Part shown: piece by piece, positions 58,617-64,000 of the stretch
How the letters are laid out: each line of letters starts with the position of its first letter
Position numbering within the stretch: the first letter of the stretch is position 1
Assembly: GCF_014204515.1 (NCBI RefSeq)
Contig: NZ_JACHLI010000011.1
Span: forward strand, 62,001-126,000
From: Pseudomonas nitroreducens
GTDB taxonomy: Bacteria; Pseudomonadota; Gammaproteobacteria; Pseudomonadales; Pseudomonadaceae
Direction: 5' to 3'
DNA: 64,000 bases
Made by a program: the position numbers and the translations under genes
The notes under the pieces: generated by a model
What the model was told of the DNA's origin: nothing
The model's input: the letters and a program-made list of their open reading frames with translations, nothing else
Database searches by the model: none

Positions 58617-58985
58617 TCAACCCAGCTGGAAAGCCGCGACCAGCAGCAGCGCCCAGCCGATCAGGAAGAACAGCCCGCCGATCGGCGTGATGATGCCCAC
58701 GCCCAGCCCGGCCAGGGTCAGCAGGTAGAGGCTGCCGGAGAACAGCAGGATACCGACGGTGAAGGCCCAGCCGGCCAGGGTCACCAGGGTGCCGCCGATG
58801 TGCGCGGTGAGCAGCGCCACGCCGAACAGCGCCAGGGCATGCAGCATCTGGTAGTGCACGCCGGTCTGGAACACCGCCAGGTACTCGGGCGTGAGCTTGT
58901 TCTTCAGGCCGTGGGCGGCGAAGGCGCCGAGGGCGACCCCGGTGAATCCGAAGAACGCGGCGAGCATCAGGAAAGTACGCAGCAT
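58617..58985 (-). CDS. DUF423 membrane protein
   Basis: 122 residues, four membrane helices; conserved GAFAAHGLKNKL and FQTGVHYQMLHALALFGVAL, typical of DUF423 (YgdD-like). Inner membrane, function unknown. Divergent from mtgA. Confidence 0.9.
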   Translation of the reverse strand: MLRTFLMLAAFFGFTGVALGAFAAHGLKNKLTPEYLAVFQTGVHYQMLHALALFGVALLTAHIGGTLVTLAGWAFTVGILLFSGSLYLLTLAGLGVGIITPIGGLFFLIGWALLLVAAFQLG

Positions 58986-59013
58986 GAGGAAGGCTCCAGA
59001 CAGGTGATCCCGC

Positions 59014-59019
59014 TATAAT
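59014..59019 (+). promoter_or_regulatory. Probable sigma-70 -10 box of mtgA
   Basis: A perfect TATAAT, 33 bases before the mtgA ATG. No good -35 is visible upstream. Confidence 0.4.
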
Positions 59020-59051
59020 GGCCCGCTCATCCGCCACGGGCAAAGTCTCGC

Positions 59052-59738
59052 ATGCGTACCTGGCTCCGCCGCCTGTTCAAGATCGCCCTCTGGTTTGTCG
59101 CCGGCAGCGTGGCGCTGGTCATCATCCTGCGCTGGGTGCCGCCGCCCGGCACCATGGTCATGGTCGAGCGCAAGGTCGAATCCTGGTTCAACGGCAAGCC
59201 CATCGACCTGCAGCGCAGCTGGCGCTCCTGGGATGAGCTGCCCGACAGCCTGAAGCTTGCGGTGATTGCCGGCGAAGACCAGAAGTTTGCCGAACACCAC
59301 GGCTTCGACCTGCCGGCGATCCAGAAGGCCCTGGCGCACAACGAACAGGGCGGCAAGGTCCGCGGCGGCAGCACCATCAGCCAGCAGGTGGCGAAGAACG
59401 TCTTCCTCTGGACCGGCCGCAGCTGGGTGCGCAAGGGTTTCGAGGCCTGGTTCACCCTGCTGATCGAGACCTTCTGGTCCAAGCAGCGGATTCTCGAGGT
59501 CTACCTCAACAGCGTGGAATGGGATGCCGGCGTGTTCGGCGCCCAGGCCGCGGCGCAGCATCACTTCGGCGTCGACGCCAGGCGCCTGTCACAGCAGCAG
59601 GCCAGCCTGCTGGCCGCCGTGCTGCCCAACCCGCGCAAGTGGAGCGCCGGCAAGCCCGGTCCCTACGTACGCCAGCGCGCTTCGTGGATTCGCCAGCAGA
59701 TGTGGCAGTTGGGCAGTGAGTATCTGCAACGGCTGTAA
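59052..59738 (+). CDS. mtgA: Monofunctional peptidoglycan glycosyltransferase
   Basis: 228 residues. One N-terminal membrane helix (about 10-27) and a GT51 domain with catalytic Glu75 in VIAGEDQKFAEHHGFD, then GGSTISQQVAKNVFLW and EVYLNSVEWDAGVFGAQAAA. Polymerises lipid II without a transpeptidase part. Confidence 0.96.
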   Translation: MRTWLRRLFKIALWFVAGSVALVIILRWVPPPGTMVMVERKVESWFNGKPIDLQRSWRSWDELPDSLKLAVIAGEDQKFAEHHGFDLPAIQKALAHNEQGGKVRGGSTISQQVAKNVFLWTGRSWVRKGFEAWFTLLIETFWSKQRILEVYLNSVEWDAGVFGAQAAAQHHFGVDARRLSQQQASLLAAVLPNPRKWSAGKPGPYVRQRASWIRQQMWQLGSEYLQRL

Positions 59739-59776
59739 AGGGTTGGCTGCGGCGCTGGAGATATCGGCGCTGCGCG

Positions 59777-59932
59777 CTCCCTCTCCCTAACCCTGGCTGC
59801 GCGCCCCGCTCCGAAGGGAGAGGGGACTGTCTTGAACTTGCGGATAGTCCGTAGCTCGCCGGCTGACTCCGATGTTACGCAGCACGCCGATCGGCTCCCT
59901 CTCCCTTCAGGGAGAGGTCTGGGGAGAGGGCG
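59777..59932. repeat. Composite palindromic repeat, family D, copy 4
   Basis: Left side CTCCCTCTCCCTAACCCTGG, interrupted by about 20 unrelated bases, then AAGGGAGAGGGGACTGT; right side CTCCCTCTCCCTTCAGGGAG. Its last 26 bases (59907-59932) are the 3' end of the next minus-strand gene. Confidence 0.8.
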
Positions 59933-60542
59933 CCTCAGCACCAGCCTTGAAGGTATCGCGCGGCACCACCCGCACCCACTGCAGGGTACCGTCGCGGTGC
60001 AGCAGGGTCATGCCCGTCTCCGGATAGACCCAGGCCTCGCCGCCATCCACCTGCAGGCGCAGGCGCGGGTCGCCCAGGCTCACTGCCAGACGACCGACCG
60101 CCAGGTCCTCCTGGGGCGCCAGCGCCAGCTCGGAGACCGGCTTGTTGCCCAGCTGGCTCATCAGCTCGGCGCTCAGCGGCTGGTCCTTGCTGCCCGGCTG
60201 CATGCCGGTGGCCTTGGCCAGGCTGGCATGCTCAGCCTCGCTCAGGGCCAGCTCCGCCTCGACATGCCAGGGCCCTTCGTCCGTCACCAGGCGGCCGCGG
60301 TAATGCAACTGCGGACCGTCCTGGCTGGCGGTCAGCCACAGCTCGCCGGGTTGCAGGTCCTGCAGGTCATTCAACGTGAGCTTGTCGTCGGCCAGCGGCT
60401 CGAAGACCTTTTCCTTCCAGTCGATGAACCACTGCGGCGGCTTGGGCGGCGCCGAAGTGCGGGCGACCCAGGTGCCCAGACCGAAGGCCAGCAGGGCGAT
60501 GACCAGGAAGAACATCCCGTGAACGGGACGCAGGCGCGGCAT
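59907..60542 (-). CDS. Membrane-anchored hypothetical protein
   Basis: 211 residues. One N-terminal membrane helix (HGMFFLVIALLAFGLGTWVA), then a periplasmic domain (WFIDWKEKVFEPLADDKLTL, LQPGELWLTASQDGPQLHYR). I know no function; it matches the position of PA0377. The C-terminal residues APSPQTSP and the stop codon are coded by the family D repeat, so the natural end may have been altered. Lies downstream of rpoH beyond a terminator. Confidence 0.8.
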   Translation of the reverse strand: MPRLRPVHGMFFLVIALLAFGLGTWVARTSAPPKPPQWFIDWKEKVFEPLADDKLTLNDLQDLQPGELWLTASQDGPQLHYRGRLVTDEGPWHVEAELALSEAEHASLAKATGMQPGSKDQPLSAELMSQLGNKPVSELALAPQEDLAVGRLAVSLGDPRLRLQVDGGEAWVYPETGMTLLHRDGTLQWVRVVPRDTFKAGAEAPSPQTSP

Positions 60543-60572
60543 GCAATGCTCCAGAGTCCGGAAGGCGGACAG

Positions 60573-60597
60573 AAAAAAACCGCACCAGGGTGCGGTT
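60573..60597 (-). terminator. Terminator of rpoH
   Basis: Stem AACCGCAC / GTGCGGTT followed on the minus strand by seven T. 29 bases past the rpoH stop. Confidence 0.9.
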
Positions 60598-60625
60598 CGC
60601 GACTCGCAGGGCGCGTCGAAGCCGG

Positions 60626-61480
<855 letters not shown>

Positions 61481-61509
61481 GCGAATCCTCCGATTCACGA
61501 AACTCGCGC

Positions 61510-61537
61510 AGTGTAGCACTGCGAAATCTGACTGCAA
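61510..61537 (-). promoter_or_regulatory. Probable sigma-70 promoter of rpoH
   Basis: Minus strand: -35 TTGCAG (61532-61537), 16-base spacer, -10 TACACT (61510-61515), about 30 bases before the start codon. Confidence 0.5.
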
Positions 61538-61541
61538 GCGG

Positions 61542-61561
61542 GTGTAAAAGTTCCTTTACAC
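61542..61561. promoter_or_regulatory. Inverted repeat immediately upstream of the rpoH promoter
   Basis: GTGTAAA-AGTTCC-TTTACAC, perfect seven-base arms, sitting 4 bases upstream of the rpoH -35. Position suits an activator or repressor operator; no known regulator assigned. Confidence 0.4.
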
Positions 61562-61590
61562 CCACTTAACCCCAGTAAAATCAGGGGGTT

Positions 61591-62601
61591 TCAGCGCGGC
61601 GCCAACTCGCGCAGGTGGCGCGCCACGGCCAGCCAGGCGCCGATCCAGCCCAGCAGCACGGCGCCCACGGTGAGCGACAGGCCGTCGCCGACCGGTACGC
61701 CCGCCAGTCCGAAATCACTGCCATAGAGCCCGGCCAGGTTGACCACCGAGCTGTTCAGCCAGTCCAGCCCGAAGGCCAGCAGGGCCCAGGACAGGACGCC
61801 CGCGCCCAGGCCGTACAGCGCGCCCATATAAAGGAAGGGGCGGCGCACGTAACCGTCCGTCCCGCCGACCAGCTTGATGACTTCGATTTCGTTACGGCGG
61901 TTTTCGATGTGCAGGCGGATGGTGTTGCCGATCACCAGCAGCAGGGTCAGTACCAGCAGGAGGGTCAGACCGAAGACGAAGCGGTCGCCCAGCTTGAGGA
62001 TCGCCGACAGCCGTTCGACCCACACCAGGTCCAGCTGCGCCTGTTGTACACCTGGCAACTCGGACAACCTTTGACGCAAGGCATCCAGCTGGGCCTTGTC
62101 GATCTGCTTGGGCGTCACCGAGATCACCGCCGGCAGCGGGTTGTCAGGCAATTCCTTCAGCGCTTCGCCGAGGCCGGACTGTTCCTGCAGCTCTTTCAGC
62201 GCATCGTCGCGGCTGATCAGCTGCGCCTCGATCACATCGGGCATCTTCTCGATCTGTTCGCGCAGGTCCTGGCCCTGGGCCTCGCTGGCCTTGAGGTCGA
62301 GGAACAGGGAAATCTGCGCGGCGCGCTGCCAGGAGCCACCGAGGCGCTCGACGTTGTTCAGCAGCAGCGACAGGCCCATGGGCAGGCTCAGGGTGATGCC
62401 CATCACCAGGCAGGTGAAGAAGCTGCCGAACGGATGGCTAACCAGGCGGTGCAGGCTGTCCATCAGGCTGGCGCGGTGGTTTTCCACATAGGCCGAGAGG
62501 GAGGCGCTGTGATCCTGGTGTTCGTTGTCGTCCGGGCGCTCGCGGGTGTTGCGCGTCGGGGTGCCTTCTTCCTCGCCGCGCGGCAGGTCATTGGCGCTCA
62601 T
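61591..62601 (-). CDS. ftsX: Cell division protein FtsX
   Basis: 336 residues, four membrane helices (one at about 65-85, three in the C-terminal half), with a periplasmic loop that controls peptidoglycan hydrolases via EnvC. Acidic, charged N-terminal tail (NDLPRGEEEGTPTRNTRERP). FtsX motif IRLHIENRRNEIEVIKLVGG. Start overlaps the ftsE stop (TGATG). Confidence 0.96.
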   Translation of the reverse strand: MSANDLPRGEEEGTPTRNTRERPDDNEHQDHSASLSAYVENHRASLMDSLHRLVSHPFGSFFTCLVMGITLSLPMGLSLLLNNVERLGGSWQRAAQISLFLDLKASEAQGQDLREQIEKMPDVIEAQLISRDDALKELQEQSGLGEALKELPDNPLPAVISVTPKQIDKAQLDALRQRLSELPGVQQAQLDLVWVERLSAILKLGDRFVFGLTLLLVLTLLLVIGNTIRLHIENRRNEIEVIKLVGGTDGYVRRPFLYMGALYGLGAGVLSWALLAFGLDWLNSSVVNLAGLYGSDFGLAGVPVGDGLSLTVGAVLLGWIGAWLAVARHLRELAPR

Positions 62602-63272
62602 CAGGCGTTCTCCTCACGGTCGGCGATGATGCGGCCGCGCTGCAGGGTGATCATCCGGTGGCGCATGCGTGCGATCAGCGCCAGGTCGTGGCTGGCGATC
62701 AGCACGGTGGTGCCCAGGCGGTTGATGTCTTCGAACACCGACATGATTTCCGAGGCCAGGCGCGGGTCGAGGTTACCGGTGGGTTCGTCGGCGAGCAGCA
62801 GGGCCGGACGGTGCACCACCGCGCGGGCGATGCCGACGCGCTGCTGCTGGCCGGTGGAGAGGTCGGACGGGCGGTCTTCGGCCTTCTCTTTCAGGTTGAC
62901 CCGTTCCAGCGCCGCTTCGACGCGGTAGGCGATGTCCGCCTTGGGCAGCCCGAGGATCTGCATCGGCAGGGCGACGTTGTCGAACACGCTGCGATCGTCC
63001 AGCAACTGGTGGTTCTGGAACACCACGCCGATCTGCCGGCGCAGGAAGGGAATCTGCGCGGTGGAGATGCGCGAGACGTCCTGCCCGCCGAGCAGCAGCT
63101 TGCCGGAGGTGGGTCGCTCCATCGCCAGAATCAGGCGCAGCAGGGTGCTCTTGCCCGCGCCGGAGTGGCCGGTGACGAACATGATCTCGCCGCGCGGCAC
63201 GCGGAACGAAATCTCGTGCAGGCCGACATGGCCGTTGGAATAGCGTTTGCCAACCTGCTCGAAACGGATCAT
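62601..63272 (-). CDS. ftsE: Cell division ATP-binding protein FtsE
   Basis: 223 residues, ABC ATPase. Walker A at 35-43 (GHSGAGKST), signature LSTGQQQR at 138-145 (Thr where LSGGQ is usual), Walker B LLLADEPTGNLDP. Forms FtsEX at the divisome. Four-base overlap with ftsY and coupling to ftsX mark a single operon. Confidence 0.97.
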   Translation of the reverse strand: MIRFEQVGKRYSNGHVGLHEISFRVPRGEIMFVTGHSGAGKSTLLRLILAMERPTSGKLLLGGQDVSRISTAQIPFLRRQIGVVFQNHQLLDDRSVFDNVALPMQILGLPKADIAYRVEAALERVNLKEKAEDRPSDLSTGQQQRVGIARAVVHRPALLLADEPTGNLDPRLASEIMSVFEDINRLGTTVLIASHDLALIARMRHRMITLQRGRIIADREENA

Positions 63273-64000
63273 GCGATTTCCCGGGTCTCGAAGAGTGCAC
63301 GGACGAAAGCGTCGGCCTCGAAGGTTCGAAGATCGTCGATCCCCTCGCCGACACCGATGTAGCGGATCGGCAGGCCGAACTGCTTGGCCAGGGCGAAGAT
63401 CACCCCGCCCTTGGCGGTGCCGTCCAGTTTGGTCAGGGCCAGGCCGGTGAGTTCCACGGCGTTGTTGAACTGCTTGGCCTGGTTGATGGCGTTCTGCCCG
63501 GTGCCGGCGTCCAGCACCAGCAGGACTTCGTGGGGAGCCGTCTCGTCCAGCTTGCCGATCACCCGGCGCACCTTCTTCAGCTCTTCCATCAGGTTGTCCT
63601 TGGTGTGCAGGCGACCGGCGGTGTCGGCGATCAGCACGTCCACGCCACGGGCTTTGGCGGCCTGCACGGCGTCGAAGATCACCGAGGCGGAATCGGCACC
63701 GGTGTGCTGGGCGATCACCGCAATGTTGTTGCGCTCACCCCAGACCTGCAGCTGCTCGACGGCGGCGGCACGGAAGGTGTCGCCGGCGGCCAGCATGACT
63801 TTCTTGCCATCGAGCTGCAGCTTCTTGGCCAGCTTGCCGATGGTGGTGGTCTTGCCGACACCGTTCACGCCGACCACGAGAATCACGTAGGGCTGCTTGT
63901 CGGCGGTGATGGTCAGCGGCTGCTCGACGGGACGCAGCAGGCCGGCCAGCTCTTCCTGCAGGGCCTTGTACAGCGCTTCGCTGTCGGCCAGTTCCTTGCG
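63269..64000 (-). CDS. ftsY: Signal recognition particle receptor FtsY, N-terminus beyond window
   Basis: The frame stays open to the window edge; the missing part is the acidic A region and start. Visible: end of the helical N domain, G1 GVNGVGKTTTIGKLAKKLQL, then DTFRAAAVEQLQVW, DTAGRLHTKDNLMEELKKV, TKLDGTAKGGVIFALAKQFG and IRYIGVGEGIDDLRTFEADA. GTPase that docks ribosome-SRP complexes on the inner membrane. First of ftsY-ftsE-ftsX. Confidence 0.97.
   Translation of the reverse strand, partial: RKELADSEALYKALQEELAGLLRPVEQPLTITADKQPYVILVVGVNGVGKTTTIGKLAKKLQLDGKKVMLAAGDTFRAAAVEQLQVWGERNNIAVIAQHTGADSASVIFDAVQAAKARGVDVLIADTAGRLHTKDNLMEELKKVRRVIGKLDETAPHEVLLVLDAGTGQNAINQAKQFNNAVELTGLALTKLDGTAKGGVIFALAKQFGLPIRYIGVGEGIDDLRTFEADAFVRALFETREIA

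Overview
The window is chromosomal DNA of a high-GC Pseudomonas. From oprM rightwards, gene content and order follow what I remember of P. aeruginosa PAO1 from about PA0427 down to PA0373. The proteins are clearly diverged, so I infer a non-aeruginosa member of the aeruginosa group (P. nitroreducens/citronellolis-like) rather than P. aeruginosa itself. No rRNA, tRNA, CRISPR array, insertion sequence, prophage or integrase is visible. The DNA is ordinary core genome, broken up by several families of short palindromic intergenic repeats.

Layout. 1-4080: two paralogous chemoreceptor genes (the first cut by the window edge) and a UPF0158 gene. 4505-10976: the mexAB-oprM multidrug efflux operon and its divergent repressor mexR, with both operator systems readable in the intergenic region. 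11028-13851: YceI protein, cytochrome b561 and a flavin amine oxidase. 14044-16253: bioA and rsmE. 16598-31779: the Pil-Chp (type IV pilus chemosensory) operon pilGHIJK-chpABC-chpE, about 15 kb on the minus strand, including an enlarged chpA of about 2825 codons and apparently without chpD. 32060-37999: gshB, a tonB3-type gene, yqgE-ruvX and pyrR-pyrB-pyrC' (the last a catalytically dead dihydroorotase). 38369-41563: reverse transsulfuration pair and a TM2 protein. 41642-43926: twitching ATPases pilT and pilU. 44000-47798: yggS-proC, an unrecognised secreted protein, yggT and yggU. 47917-49884: a solitary dynamin-like GTPase. 49995-54719: metX-metW-DUF4426-rdgB-hemW and two small genes. 55130-59738: DUF1329 protein, trmB, thiG, thiS, DUF423 protein and mtgA. 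59907-64000: a small membrane-anchored protein, rpoH and ftsX-ftsE-ftsY (ftsY cut by the edge).

How it fits together. PilJ, PilI, ChpA, PilG/PilH, PilK and ChpB form one surface-sensing signalling complex whose outputs act on pilus extension and retraction; the retraction motors PilT and PilU lie 10 kb away, and TonB3 has also been linked to twitching. metX/metW and the cystathionine synthase/lyase pair handle sulphur amino acids; rdgB-hemW and ruvX-yqgE are housekeeping genes.

The most interesting points are: (i) a roughly 500-residue acidic linker in ChpA carrying nine spaced Trp-acidic micro-motifs; (ii) a TtgR/NalD-like operator lying on the proximal mexA promoter, plus two textbook MexR sites; (iii) repeat elements that have entered coding sequence at the hemW N-terminus and at the C-terminus of the gene at 59907; (iv) the lone dynamin-like GTPase; and (v) loss of chpD. 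I found no clearly novel multi-gene system.
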